Shown piece by piece: positions 51,745 to 62,209 of a stretch of DNA of 64,000 bases. Within the stretch, counting starts at the first letter, position 1, and the number at the start of each line of letters is the position of its first letter. Location: the NCBI GenBank assembly GCA_003576915.1, contig QEVF01000002.1:164209-228208 (forward strand), read 5' to 3'. Made by a program: the position numbers and the translations under genes. The notes beneath the pieces were generated by a model that saw only the letters and a list, made by a program, of their open reading frames with translations, had not been told where the DNA came from and did no database searches. The stretch is from Planctomycetota bacterium. Lineage in GTDB: Bacteria > Planctomycetota > UBA8742 > UBA2392.

Positions 51745-53529
51745 TCATGAGTCGGATGCCGAACTGGCAGCGCGGCTCAGCGCCGGATCGGACTCTTCCT
51801 TCTTGGCCGCCTTGGCATGGGGCTTGGCCACGATGAAGTTGCACAGTGTTGGCTTTCCTTTGAAGCCCGGCAATTCCCCGGCAGGATAGTTTCGCTCGTA
51901 GTAGGTGGGAGGCTCGTAGGTCTGGCCGGCAGCCAGGCGCTTGGCCTCCTTCTTCAGCTTGTAGGATACATACGTACCGCCCACAGCCGATGCCACACGG
52001 GCCTTGAGCCCGAACTCCTTGACCATGTCGCGCCGCAGCTTCTCAATCTGGGGCCCGAGCACGGGGTGCTTCTTGTAGTAGCGTGCCGCGCCGGTGACCA
52101 CGGAGATGTGGTTGGTGGCCATCTGTCCGACTTCCCACTTGAAGCGGGCGCGCACACGGGCGTCAGGGTGATTCTTGTAGCGCTGCCAGCCATTGAGCAT
52201 GGTACGGACCATACGCACAAGGCTGGGGCCGTTGACCTCGAAGTCGCGACGGAAGGCCCGCAGCAGGAGTTCGGTTTCCTCGCCGTTCTTGATGTGCGGA
52301 TGGCGGAAGTTGAACTTGTGCTGACCGTGAACATCAGGCAGCGCGCACTCCTCTTCCGAGAGCAGGACACCCTTCTCACTCAGCTCCTTGTGCAGCCCCG
52401 TTCCCGGCAAAGGCGTGTAGAGCATGAACTGGTGGAAGTCCGTGGCGTGCGAGACCGCATATTCAATGGCCTCGTCGATGTTGTCCAGGGTGTGCTCTTC
52501 CAGCCCGATGATGCTGGAGCCCAGCACACGCATGCCGTGCGACTGCAGCTCTTTGATCAATGCAACCGAGTCCACGCCCCGAAGCTTGTTGTACTGGCTG
52601 TCCTTGCCCTCAAGGCCCATCCAGATCCAGGACACCCCGATGCGCACAAGTTCCTCATAGCTGTACTGGCGCAGCACGTTGGCCGAGGCGAAGAGGTAGA
52701 ACGTCCAGGCCTTGTTGTGCTTCTCCATTAACTCAAGCAGCTGCATGGCGCGGGGCTTGAGGAGCAGGAAGTTCTCGTCCATGACGAAAAAAGAGACAGA
52801 CTTCGTGCGCTTTTCGAGCTCGCACAGGATGTGGAACAGTTCTTCGCCGGTCTGGTAGAAATTGTCGAACTTGCCCTTGCCTCCGAACATGTGCGAGGTG
52901 GAGCAGAAGTTGCAGCCCAGCGGGCAGCCCACGGAAGGAATCAGCGTTGAGGCGGTCTCGCCGGGATCGTTGGGAACATCCACGCCCAGCGCACGCATGT
53001 TGATGGGCGTGAGCACGACGGGGTGATTCAAGGGGCGATGTTCGTCCTCCCCCAGGAACTTCCTGAACCAGCGTACTCCCTCGCCCTTGACAATGTGGTC
53101 GGCATCGATGCGGCGCGCCAGATCAGGCAGGTTGGCCAAATGCCCCCCCACCACGATGGTGGCTTTGGGCCGGTGCCGGCGGATCAGCTCGCACATCTTC
53201 TTCACTTTGAGCACGTTGACGAGGATGCTGCTGATGCCCACGATGTCGTAGTCGTTGTCAATCAGCTCCTGCTCAAAGCGCTCAAGCGTGGGGAAATCCA
53301 GCAGGTTGCAGCGTGTCTCCAGGTTGCACTGGATCATCATCAGGCCCCAGCTGCGATGAAAAATGCGCAGCGAGAAGGCGCCCTGGACGCGCGTCACCTG
53401 GTTGTGATACAGCTCCATGGGGTTGATCAGGCGGCTGCCGAACTCGTCATCCTGCGCGTAAGGACCAAACACGCTGGAAAGCAGAATGCGGGCATCCTTG
53501 CCCTTGGGATGCTTGGGGTGCGTAGACAT
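51745..53529 (-). CDS. B12-binding-domain radical SAM protein
   Basis: About 594 residues from the ATG at 53529; 53577 is an alternative. The N-terminal cobalamin-binding-like Rossmann domain has DYDIVGISSILVNVLKVKKMCELIRRHRPKATIVVGGHLA. The radical SAM cluster motif CPLGCNFC at about residue 215 is followed by VMDENFLL and GLEGKDSQYNKLRG strands. A conserved C-terminal extension of about 200 residues lacks a recognised fold. The family modifies lipids, hopanoids, cofactors or peptides; substrate unknown. Confidence 0.85.
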   Translation of the reverse strand: MSTHPKHPKGKDARILLSSVFGPYAQDDEFGSRLINPMELYHNQVTRVQGAFSLRIFHRSWGLMMIQCNLETRCNLLDFPTLERFEQELIDNDYDIVGISSILVNVLKVKKMCELIRRHRPKATIVVGGHLANLPDLARRIDADHIVKGEGVRWFRKFLGEDEHRPLNHPVVLTPINMRALGVDVPNDPGETASTLIPSVGCPLGCNFCSTSHMFGGKGKFDNFYQTGEELFHILCELEKRTKSVSFFVMDENFLLLKPRAMQLLELMEKHNKAWTFYLFASANVLRQYSYEELVRIGVSWIWMGLEGKDSQYNKLRGVDSVALIKELQSHGMRVLGSSIIGLEEHTLDNIDEAIEYAVSHATDFHQFMLYTPLPGTGLHKELSEKGVLLSEEECALPDVHGQHKFNFRHPHIKNGEETELLLRAFRRDFEVNGPSLVRMVRTMLNGWQRYKNHPDARVRARFKWEVGQMATNHISVVTGAARYYKKHPVLGPQIEKLRRDMVKEFGLKARVASAVGGTYVSYKLKKEAKRLAAGQTYEPPTYYERNYPAGELPGFKGKPTLCNFIVAKPHAKAAKKEESDPALSRAASSASDS

Positions 53530-53702
53530 GTTGATGAGTTGCCTTTCGAGCAAACCGGACCACTTCAGGATAAACATGTCCTGATATACAGAAATGATCC
53601 CGCTTCAGCAACCTGCAAGGCCCTTGGCCCGCGGTTAAATGCGCCGGGGACAGGTCGGGCGTCGTACTACCCTTGTCACGCCTCCCGCGCTAAGCTTGGG
53701 CC

Positions 53703-55196
<1,494 letters not shown>

Positions 55197-55287
55197 CCTG
55201 CTCCAATTCAGCAAATGCCCCTTGGTATTGGCGGCACGGGCGCGCTATACTCCGGCTTCCCCCGTGGCAACAAGCGAGTGATCCGGC

Positions 55288-56256
55288 ATGCGTTATGCCC
55301 TGATTTTTGCTTTGGCGCTGGCCGCTGTGACGTCCGCCGCCTGTTCTTCGGGCCCCGAAGTTCAGGGAAATGCCCCGCAGCCCGTCGGCGGCGGCGCATC
55401 GCCCCAGCGCGGCACCTGGAGCAAGTACATCCAGGTCATGACTGAGCGCGAACGCATGGCGTTCTTTGACCTCATCGACGACCATGACCGGCGCCTCTGG
55501 CTCACTCGCAACGGCATCGACGTGCGCGCCGAGTTGGCAGAGCGTCTGGTTCGCGGCATCTCCGTCGATGCCGCAAAGCGCCGCATCAACGACCCCCTGG
55601 ACCACGAGGAGAAGCGCGGCCAGGACACCATGCTGTTCTACAGCCGCTACAACACGGAAAGCCGCACCAATTACTATCTGCAATTTCGCTCGGACCAGTT
55701 GATCAGTTGGAATACGTACACGTTGGCGCAGCAGGAGCGCACGCTGGGCCTGATGCGGTTCGAGCTCGATTTGATCCGCAAGTTTGACGCCTATCTCGAG
55801 CCCGGCATGGGCCCCGAAGAAATCCGTTCCCTGGCCACGCGCTCCAAGAAGAACGCCGATGACACGGCCTTGGCCCTGCGTGACCGCGTCACGGACGGCA
55901 ACTACAAGGGCCCCGTGGAGGTCGTCGCTGAAGAGGGGCCGGACGGCAAAAAGGTCCTCAAGGCCAAGCGCGGCGGTTCGCGGGAGACCGTTTACCATCA
56001 GCCCTGGCTGGAGGGGACCAACGCCTACACGACATCGCACGTGGTGGAAGAGCGCATGCTCATGGCTCAGTCGAAGGCGGAGATGCTGGCCTGGTTTGAC
56101 CGCGAGCCCGACAACAGGATCATTCATCGTCCCTTTGAAACGCACCAGTTCTTTCTCGCCTACAAGAGCACTCGTGGCGCCGTGGAGCGCGTTACGGTCG
56201 AGTTCGTCTACCGCAACGGCCTGCTTGAGAACTGGTTTGTCTATCACGACGAATAG
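55288..56256 (+). CDS. Lipoprotein of unknown function
   Basis: 322 residues with a signal peptide ending in the lipobox TSAAC at residue 19. The rest is soluble, helical and charged (RERMAFFDLIDDHDRRLWLTRNGIDVRAELAERLVRGIS), with a beta-rich C-terminus containing RVTVEFVYRNGLLENWFVYHDE. No named domain recognised. It stands between spoVR and a chloride channel; a stable hairpin follows. Confidence 0.75.
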   Translation: MRYALIFALALAAVTSAACSSGPEVQGNAPQPVGGGASPQRGTWSKYIQVMTERERMAFFDLIDDHDRRLWLTRNGIDVRAELAERLVRGISVDAAKRRINDPLDHEEKRGQDTMLFYSRYNTESRTNYYLQFRSDQLISWNTYTLAQQERTLGLMRFELDLIRKFDAYLEPGMGPEEIRSLATRSKKNADDTALALRDRVTDGNYKGPVEVVAEEGPDGKKVLKAKRGGSRETVYHQPWLEGTNAYTTSHVVEERMLMAQSKAEMLAWFDREPDNRIIHRPFETHQFFLAYKSTRGAVERVTVEFVYRNGLLENWFVYHDE

Positions 56257-56274
56257 CTCAATCTCCCGTGGCGC

Positions 56275-56303
56275 GAATACCCCCGCTCTTGGCGGGGGTA
56301 TTC
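56275..56303 (+). terminator. 12-bp perfect hairpin directly before the chloride-channel start
   Basis: GAATACCCCCGC and its complement flank TCTTG. It follows the lipoprotein stop and ends four bases before the ATG at 56308. There is no T run. It may terminate the upstream transcript or mask initiation of the channel; a start at 56374 would leave more room. Confidence 0.6.
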
Positions 56304-56307
56304 CGTT

Positions 56308-58212
56308 ATGCCCGTGACCGATTCCCCCTCAGCCGCGTCTCAACGCACCCAAGGCGCGCGGCCGCCCGCGCCCATGCCGGCGACTCTGGCCGACCGTCTC
56401 GGCCAGCGCCTTCGCATATCGCCCAACACCCTTCTGATCGTGACGGCCGCTGCCATCGGGCTTGGAGCCGCCCTGGCCAACTACGCGTTCTATTGGCTGA
56501 TCCATGGCGCCCACCGGCTTTTCTTTCACGTCATTGCGGCAGACGTTCTCGGCGCAGTCACCCCTCAGGGCAAACACTTCCACCTCTCGGAAGGCCGCGC
56601 CTGGCTGATTGCGTTGCTGCCGGTCTTTGGCGTCATGCTGCTGCACATGCTCGCCCGAATCTTCCCCGGAGAAGTCTACGGTTACGGGATGCCCCGCTTT
56701 CTCGAGCGCGTGAACCTCAAAGACGCGAAGCTTCCCGCCCGCAACATCATCATCAAAATGCTGAGCGCAGCCATTACCGTGGGAAGCGGCGGAAGCGTCG
56801 GCAAGGAAGGTCCCGTCGTGCAGATCGGCGGCACGGTCGGAAGCGTGGCCTCCGGCCTCCTGGGCATGAGCACCGAACGCACCCGCCTGCTGGTTGCAAG
56901 CGGCGCCGCGGCCGCGATTGCAGCCGCGTTCGACGCCCCCATTGCCGGCGTGCTGTTCGCCATTGAAATCATCCTGATCGGCGCATTTGAGCTGCAGGTG
57001 TTCACCATGCTGATCGTGGCCGCGGCCACCAGCGTTGCGTTCACGCGCGGCCTGCTCAATGTTCCGTCGGTCTTTGGCCAGGTGCCGCCGCTTGACTTTC
57101 CCGCGGGCTGGCCTCTGGTGATGTTTCTGGGGCTTGGCGTGCTGCTGGGCCTTGCGGCCTGGCTTTACAATACCCTGTTCCACCGCATGGGCGGCCTGTG
57201 GAAGGCCCTGCCGCTGAACCAGCATGTGAAGCCTTTCCTGGGGGCACTGCTGGTAGGGTTGCTGGGCGTGTTCGTGTTCGGTGTCTTTGGCGATGGCGCC
57301 GAGTGGATTGCCCGGCTCTTCGCCGCGGGACCGGGCGACCTCCCGGCCATTCTCAACGACATGTGGGCCCCCGGAGACATGGGCGGCCACTTCCTGATCA
57401 TGGGCCTGGCCCTGGTGGCACTGGCGTTGTTCAAGATGCTCGCCACCGCCACCACCCTTGGAAGCGGCGGCGCGGGAGGCGTGTTCGGCCCCGCGCTGTT
57501 CATCGGCGCGGCGCTGGGCACCGCCTTCGGTCTGGCCATGATGAGCCTGTTTCCCCAAACCGTGTCGGACTTCAGGCCCTTCACCCTTGTGGGCATGTGC
57601 GCCTTCCTGTCCGCCAGCACTCACGCCCCCCTGACCAGCATTTTCCTGATGTTCGAGGTCACCAACCGGGCCGACTCCGTGCTGCCCGTGCTTGCCGCCA
57701 GCGTGCTGGGTACGGCACTCTCCCACAAGCTCAATCGCGAGAGCATCGACACCCTGGAGCTGGCCGAACGCCGCGTCGATCTGCACTTGGGAAAGGAAGA
57801 GCGCATCCTCGTGATCACGCCCGTCGCGGAAGTCATGCGCGTGCGCGTTGAACGGGTCAACATCAGGGAGCCCCTGCGCCAGCTTGTGGCCCGCGTGCTC
57901 GAAAGCCGTCATACCCACTTTCCCGTGGTCGATGACGAGGGATACCTGCGCGGCATTGTGGGCCTGTCCGACATTCGCTCCGTCCTGGCCCAGCCTGAGG
58001 CCCTGGATTTCCTGATCGCGCTTGATGTGGCCGTAACCGATGTCGTGTTCGTCCGCACCGACGACAACCTGCGCACAGCCATGAGCAAACTGAACTTCCG
58101 GGGGTTTTCGGAGATTCCCGTCGTCGATGCGGATGGCAAACTGGCGGGCATGCTGGCGCAGAACGACGTGATCAACGCCTACAACAAGAAAGTTCTCCAG
58201 GCGAAGCTGTAG
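56308..58212 (+). CDS. ClC-type chloride channel/antiporter with C-terminal CBS domains
   Basis: 634 residues. About 10-12 hydrophobic helices are present, with the ClC selectivity motifs GSGGSVGKEGPVVQIGG at about residue 155 and GSGGAGGVFGPALFIGAALG near 390. Two CBS domains follow (VARVLESRHTHFPVVDDEGYLRGIVGLSDI; FSEIPVVDADGKLAGMLAQNDVI). It conducts or exchanges chloride and may respond to nucleotides through the CBS pair. The start could also be the ATG at 56374. Confidence 0.93.
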   Translation: MPVTDSPSAASQRTQGARPPAPMPATLADRLGQRLRISPNTLLIVTAAAIGLGAALANYAFYWLIHGAHRLFFHVIAADVLGAVTPQGKHFHLSEGRAWLIALLPVFGVMLLHMLARIFPGEVYGYGMPRFLERVNLKDAKLPARNIIIKMLSAAITVGSGGSVGKEGPVVQIGGTVGSVASGLLGMSTERTRLLVASGAAAAIAAAFDAPIAGVLFAIEIILIGAFELQVFTMLIVAAATSVAFTRGLLNVPSVFGQVPPLDFPAGWPLVMFLGLGVLLGLAAWLYNTLFHRMGGLWKALPLNQHVKPFLGALLVGLLGVFVFGVFGDGAEWIARLFAAGPGDLPAILNDMWAPGDMGGHFLIMGLALVALALFKMLATATTLGSGGAGGVFGPALFIGAALGTAFGLAMMSLFPQTVSDFRPFTLVGMCAFLSASTHAPLTSIFLMFEVTNRADSVLPVLAASVLGTALSHKLNRESIDTLELAERRVDLHLGKEERILVITPVAEVMRVRVERVNIREPLRQLVARVLESRHTHFPVVDDEGYLRGIVGLSDIRSVLAQPEALDFLIALDVAVTDVVFVRTDDNLRTAMSKLNFRGFSEIPVVDADGKLAGMLAQNDVINAYNKKVLQAKL

Positions 58213-58233
58213 CGCTTGCTTAGACATCACACC

Positions 58234-59109
58234 ATGACCCCACTTCCCGACTCGACTGCCACTCCGACCTACCATCTCGGCCGACTGCGCGTGACCTGCC
58301 TCTTCGATGGCTGGCTCATGCTCGATGGCGGCGCCATGTTCGGCGTGGTGCCTAAAACGCTCTGGGAGAAGAAGCTGCCCGCCGATTCGCTCAATCGGGT
58401 CAAGCTGGCGCTGCGCCCCCTGCTGGTGCATACGCCCGCCGGGCCCGTGGTGGTTGAAAGCGGAGTGGGCCATGCCATTACCGGAAAGCTGGTTGACATC
58501 TACGGCATCCAGCGCCTGGGCCCCACGCTGGATGATCAGGTGGCGGCGCAAGGCGTCGACCCCGCCGAAGTCAGGCACGTGGTGCTCACCCACCTGCACT
58601 GGGACCATTCCGGCGGCTGCTGCAAACTGGTCCACGATCGCTATGTGCCCTGCTTCCCCAACGCGACTTACCACGTGCAGGAGGCCGAGTGGGACACCGC
58701 CATGGCTGCCAATAACGTGCACAAGGCCAGCTATGTCCCGGCGTCGCTCTCGCCATTGTTGAGGGAAAGGGGCAGGCTGCGCCTGCACTCCGGCAGCGGG
58801 CCCGTGGTTGAGGGCCTGCGCTTTGAATTGACGCGGGGCCACACCAGGAATCACGCCGTGGTCTGGATCGAAGACGGTGAGGCCAACGGCTGCTTCATGG
58901 GCGACCTGATCGAAACCTCCGCCCACGTGCCCCTGCCCTGGATCAGCGCCTACGACTACTGCACGGGTGAGAGCTTCAAGGCCCGCCAGCGCCTTTACCC
59001 GCAGTTTGCGGACCGCCGCACGCTGCTCTTCATTTATCACGATCCGGCGGTTGCAGCGATCCGCCTGGTTCGAGATCAAAGCAGGTGGGACTTCGAGGTA
59101 GTCAGTTAG
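58234..59109 (+). CDS. MBL-fold metallo-hydrolase
   Basis: 291 residues. The signature THLHWDHSGG at about residue 115 binds the two metals, with later ligands in ELTRGHTRNH and FMGDLIETSAHVPLP. The start at 58234 is chosen because it leads into the first strand (YHLGRLRVTCLFDGW). Length and motifs resemble lactonase or SoxH-like hydrolases; substrate not predictable. Its 3' end overlaps the convergent scpA gene by eight bases. Confidence 0.9.
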   Translation: MTPLPDSTATPTYHLGRLRVTCLFDGWLMLDGGAMFGVVPKTLWEKKLPADSLNRVKLALRPLLVHTPAGPVVVESGVGHAITGKLVDIYGIQRLGPTLDDQVAAQGVDPAEVRHVVLTHLHWDHSGGCCKLVHDRYVPCFPNATYHVQEAEWDTAMAANNVHKASYVPASLSPLLRERGRLRLHSGSGPVVEGLRFELTRGHTRNHAVVWIEDGEANGCFMGDLIETSAHVPLPWISAYDYCTGESFKARQRLYPQFADRRTLLFIYHDPAVAAIRLVRDQSRWDFEVVS

Positions 59110-59836
59110 TGGTCTCAGAATCGGGCTTGGCGGGGCTGACGCGGATCTCCCCGTTGGGGTCCTGCTCGATGACGACTTGACGCTGCTTGACCAGCTCCAG
59201 GAGCGCCAGGAAGTTGCCGATCACTTCGGCCTTGTCTTTCCGAGGACCCACCAGCTTCGAAAAGTCAACGCGGCCTTCTCGTTTGAGCTGCTCCAGGATC
59301 AGTTCGATGTAATCGCGAACGCTGCGCTCATTGAGATCAACCTGATGGGCCCGAGGAGAGAAAATCTCGCCCTCCAGGCGCGCCCAGGCCCGATAGAGAT
59401 CCACGGGACTGACGTTCTCGACGTAGGTGTCGTTGCTGCTGTCGACCTCGGGCGGTACCAGAAGATCGTTCGGACGGCCATGACGCTTGCTCTGCGCTCC
59501 GAAGCGCTCACCCAATAAATAGGCCAGGTCCCTGAGGCGCTTGTACTCGAGAAGCTGCCGCACCAGTTTGGCGCGCTCGGCCTCGGCCTCCGAGGTCTGG
59601 GTACTCTGGGCCAGCACGAGGTCGCTCTTGAGCTTGAGCAGCGAGGCGGCCATGGTCAGGAACTCGCCCGCATATTCGAGGTCGAGCACCTGCATGGCTT
59701 CTAGTTCCTTGATGTACTGCTCGGCGATCTCGGCAATCGGCAGGTTGTAGATGTCCACCTCTGCGCGGCGGCAAAGGTAAAGCAGTAGATCCAAAGGGCC
59801 GGTGTACAGCTCAGTGGAGACGCGGGGCTCGGGCAT
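59102..59836 (-). CDS. scpA: Segregation and condensation protein A
   Basis: 244 residues. The N-terminal FTGPLDLLLYL-type motif is seen as YTGPLDLLLYLCRRAEVDIYNLPIAEIAEQY. The EFLTMAASLLKLKSDLVL segment and the C-terminal winged-helix region are also present. ScpA is the kleisin subunit of the SMC condensin complex in chromosome organisation. Its start abuts the stop of the M50 protease gene. No scpB gene follows within the window. Confidence 0.93.
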   Translation of the reverse strand: MPEPRVSTELYTGPLDLLLYLCRRAEVDIYNLPIAEIAEQYIKELEAMQVLDLEYAGEFLTMAASLLKLKSDLVLAQSTQTSEAEAERAKLVRQLLEYKRLRDLAYLLGERFGAQSKRHGRPNDLLVPPEVDSSNDTYVENVSPVDLYRAWARLEGEIFSPRAHQVDLNERSVRDYIELILEQLKREGRVDFSKLVGPRKDKAEVIGNFLALLELVKQRQVVIEQDPNGEIRVSPAKPDSETTN

Positions 59837-60540
59837 CAGCTTCCTCCCCAGATCATGGCCGGCAGCACGAGGTAGGGCTTCATCAAGGCGGTGATGAATG
59901 GATTGAGCAGCATGCTGCCGGGCAAAATCCAGAACAGCAGCACGATGATCATGAAGCCGAAGGGCTCAATACGCGAGAGCAGTTCCCGAAGGCGCCAGTT
60001 TCCGAAGAAGTAGAGAATGCGGCTGCCATCAAGAGGCGGTATGGGAACCAGGTTGAACACGCTGTAGATGATGGCCGTGACGTAGGTGAGCAGGAACAGG
60101 CGCTCGAGCACGGCAAGAATCTTCACCTCTGAACCTGCAAAAAACGGAAAGAACGAGAGGTGCAGCACAAAGCAGATGACGGCCACGACAAACCCGCCAG
60201 CCGGGCCCGCAAACGCCACAATGGCGTGGTCGCGCGCCGGATAGCGGAAGTTGTGCACCCCGACGGGCACCCAGGCCATGCCCATGGGAAATCCCAGCGC
60301 GATGGAAGTGATCAGCGGCAGCCCCACGCTGTTGAACACGCTCATGGGGTCACTCCAGTTCACGTGCCGGATCGGGTTGACTGTGCGCTTTCCCAGCGCA
60401 TAGGCGGTGTCGTCGCCCAGCCACCAGGCAGCCCAGGCGTGCCCGCCCTCGTGAAACCCCATCTGGGCGAACCAGGCGATCATGCACAGCACGACGTGCG
60501 TGGCATCTACGCCGGCAAAGTTGACCGCGAGGAACCCCAT
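59836..60540 (-). CDS. Site-2 protease family (M50) integral membrane protein
   Basis: 234 residues with about six transmembrane segments. The zinc motif is FHEGGHAWAA (HExxH) near residue 30 and the second motif is FNLVPIPPLDGSRIL near 170. Short rhomboid-sized M50 proteins of this layout often lie beside scpA. It overlaps dapF by one base. Intramembrane proteolysis is expected; substrate unknown. Confidence 0.9.
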   Translation of the reverse strand: MGFLAVNFAGVDATHVVLCMIAWFAQMGFHEGGHAWAAWWLGDDTAYALGKRTVNPIRHVNWSDPMSVFNSVGLPLITSIALGFPMGMAWVPVGVHNFRYPARDHAIVAFAGPAGGFVVAVICFVLHLSFFPFFAGSEVKILAVLERLFLLTYVTAIIYSVFNLVPIPPLDGSRILYFFGNWRLRELLSRIEPFGFMIIVLLFWILPGSMLLNPFITALMKPYLVLPAMIWGGS

Positions 60541-61526
60541 CAGGTCCAGACTCCGGAGAACACTTCACGGGCCGGGCCCGTCTTGTAAACACAGTTGTCC
60601 TGCTCGCTCCACTCCATGTCCAGTTCGCCGCCCAGCAGCCTGATCTTCACCTTGCGGCCCGCCAACCCGTTGAGGTGGGCGGCCACGCACACCGCAGAGG
60701 CTCCCGTGCCGCAGGCCAGGGTTTCGCCTGCTCCACGCTCCCAGGTGCGCTGAAGCAGCGTGCCGTCAGGCTGCTTGTATACGAACTCCACGTTCGTGCG
60801 CCTCGGAAACAGGGGGTGCTTCTCAATCTGCGGGCCAAATCCAAGCACGAGGTCGTCCGTGGGCGGCTTGTCGAGGAAGATGACGCAGTGCGGGTTGCCC
60901 ATGCTCAAGGCCGTGATGATGAACTCCCGGTTGCCGACCATGAACGGCTCGATCAGGCACTTGCTTGCCGCGTCTCCCTGCATGGGAATCTCACCCTTCA
61001 GAAAGCGCGGCGGGCCCATGTTCACGCGAATCCTGTGCGCGACGTGGCTCTGCTGCTCGGTCACCGTCACGGTCAGGACGCCGGCACCGGTTTCAACGGG
61101 AAAGGTCTCCTGCTTCTCGAGCTTGCGGTCGTAGAGGAACTTCGCCACGCAACGCAGACCGTTGCCGCACATCTCAGACTCGCTGCCGTCGGCGTTGAAC
61201 ATCTGCATCCGGTGTCGGACGCCCTTGAGTCCGGAGCGGCGGATCAGGATGATGCCGTCCGACCCCACGCCGAAGTGCCGGTCACTCATGCGGCGGGCGA
61301 GTTCCGGCAGGTTGTCGGGCACGCGGTCACGGGCATCAATGTAGACATAGTCGTTGCCGATTCCCTCCATCTTCACAAAGGGGATGCCCTTGGGACGGCG
61401 TGTGGCGACTTTGGCGGCCTTGGAGGCGCCTTTGCGGGCGTCAGAGGCAGACTTGCGGGCCGGCTTCCCGGACGACTTGCGGGCCGGCTTCCCGGACGAC
61501 TTGCGCTTGATGCGTACGGCTTTCAT
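60540..61526 (-). CDS. dapF: Diaminopimelate epimerase with basic N-terminal extension
   Basis: 328 residues. The catalytic domain begins at VKMEGIGNDYVYID. The two active-site cysteines lie in SEMCGNGLRCVAKF and ACGTGASAVCVA. An additional N-terminal segment of about 48 residues is Lys/Ser/Ala-rich and contains two exact copies of SGKPARK, encoded by a 24-bp tandem repeat. This looks like histone-H1-type tails and is absent from ordinary DapF. It interconverts LL- and meso-diaminopimelate for wall and lysine synthesis. ATGA overlap with the upstream lipoprotein gene. Confidence 0.92.
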   Translation of the reverse strand: MKAVRIKRKSSGKPARKSSGKPARKSASDARKGASKAAKVATRRPKGIPFVKMEGIGNDYVYIDARDRVPDNLPELARRMSDRHFGVGSDGIILIRRSGLKGVRHRMQMFNADGSESEMCGNGLRCVAKFLYDRKLEKQETFPVETGAGVLTVTVTEQQSHVAHRIRVNMGPPRFLKGEIPMQGDAASKCLIEPFMVGNREFIITALSMGNPHCVIFLDKPPTDDLVLGFGPQIEKHPLFPRRTNVEFVYKQPDGTLLQRTWERGAGETLACGTGASAVCVAAHLNGLAGRKVKIRLLGGELDMEWSEQDNCVYKTGPAREVFSGVWT

Positions 61527-61993
61527 GGCTGCTCGGGTTTGATGAGTTTGAGGTTGTCGGAGGGGATGACTTCGCCTTTGAGGCGGTAGCCCCCCTGGCA
61601 TGTGACGTCGAGATGTCCTTTGCCCGTCGCATCGAGGACGCAACTGCCGCTGAGCACGCCGAACCACTTGGCGTGGCTTTCTTCGTAGGTGCGACGGTCA
61701 AGGCTGCTGGCCACGATGCGCTTGAGGCGGCCGCTGACGACGGAGCCGTCCTTGGCCAGTTCAAGATAGAGGGTGTTGATGACGGTGATGGTGTCACGGC
61801 TGTCGTCGTAGTTGACGAGTTGGACGCTGCGGTTATCGCCCTTGACCCAGCGGGCCGTGAAGCGGTCCCTCTCCTCCTTGACATCAAGTTTCCAACCCTC
61901 TCCCCATTGATCGAGACGGTAGTAGTCGGCGGCCGTGGAACAGCCCTGGGTGAGCAAAACCAGCAGCAAAAGGCAAAGCGAGGTCTTTGGCAT
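61523..61993 (-). CDS. Small lipoprotein of unknown function
   Basis: 156 residues with the lipobox LTQGC at about residue 18. The mature part is beta-rich (WKLDVKEERDRFTARWVKG, SVQLVNYDDSRDTITVINTLYLEL), with two further cysteines that may form a disulfide. First gene of a - strand operon with dapF, the M50 protease and scpA. Confidence 0.75.
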   Translation of the reverse strand: MPKTSLCLLLLVLLTQGCSTAADYYRLDQWGEGWKLDVKEERDRFTARWVKGDNRSVQLVNYDDSRDTITVINTLYLELAKDGSVVSGRLKRIVASSLDRRTYEESHAKWFGVLSGSCVLDATGKGHLDVTCQGGYRLKGEVIPSDNLKLIKPEQP

Positions 61994-62209
61994 GGCGGGA
62001 TTGTACGGGGGCGCGCGGGCGAAGCAACGGAGGCCCCGCCCGTGAGCCCGCTACCCGTGGCCCGGATTTGCCCCCGGCGTCGGGTTGCCAGACGCAAAAC
62101 AGAGGGGTAGAATACTTTGAACACCAAGTGACGGTGGAAGAGAGCTTGCGGCAGGCGCCATGTGCCTGCTGGTAGGCCTGTAGCCTGATAACCTGGAAAT
62201 GGAGAACCC

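Noticed and set aside
56329..59079. A 916-codon open frame on the - strand opposite the chloride channel and MBL genes
   Set aside because: It is antisense to two clearly conserved genes, has His/Gln/Arg-rich composition without domains, and is a typical high-GC shadow. Long antisense frames opposite prkA and spoVR were rejected for the same reason.
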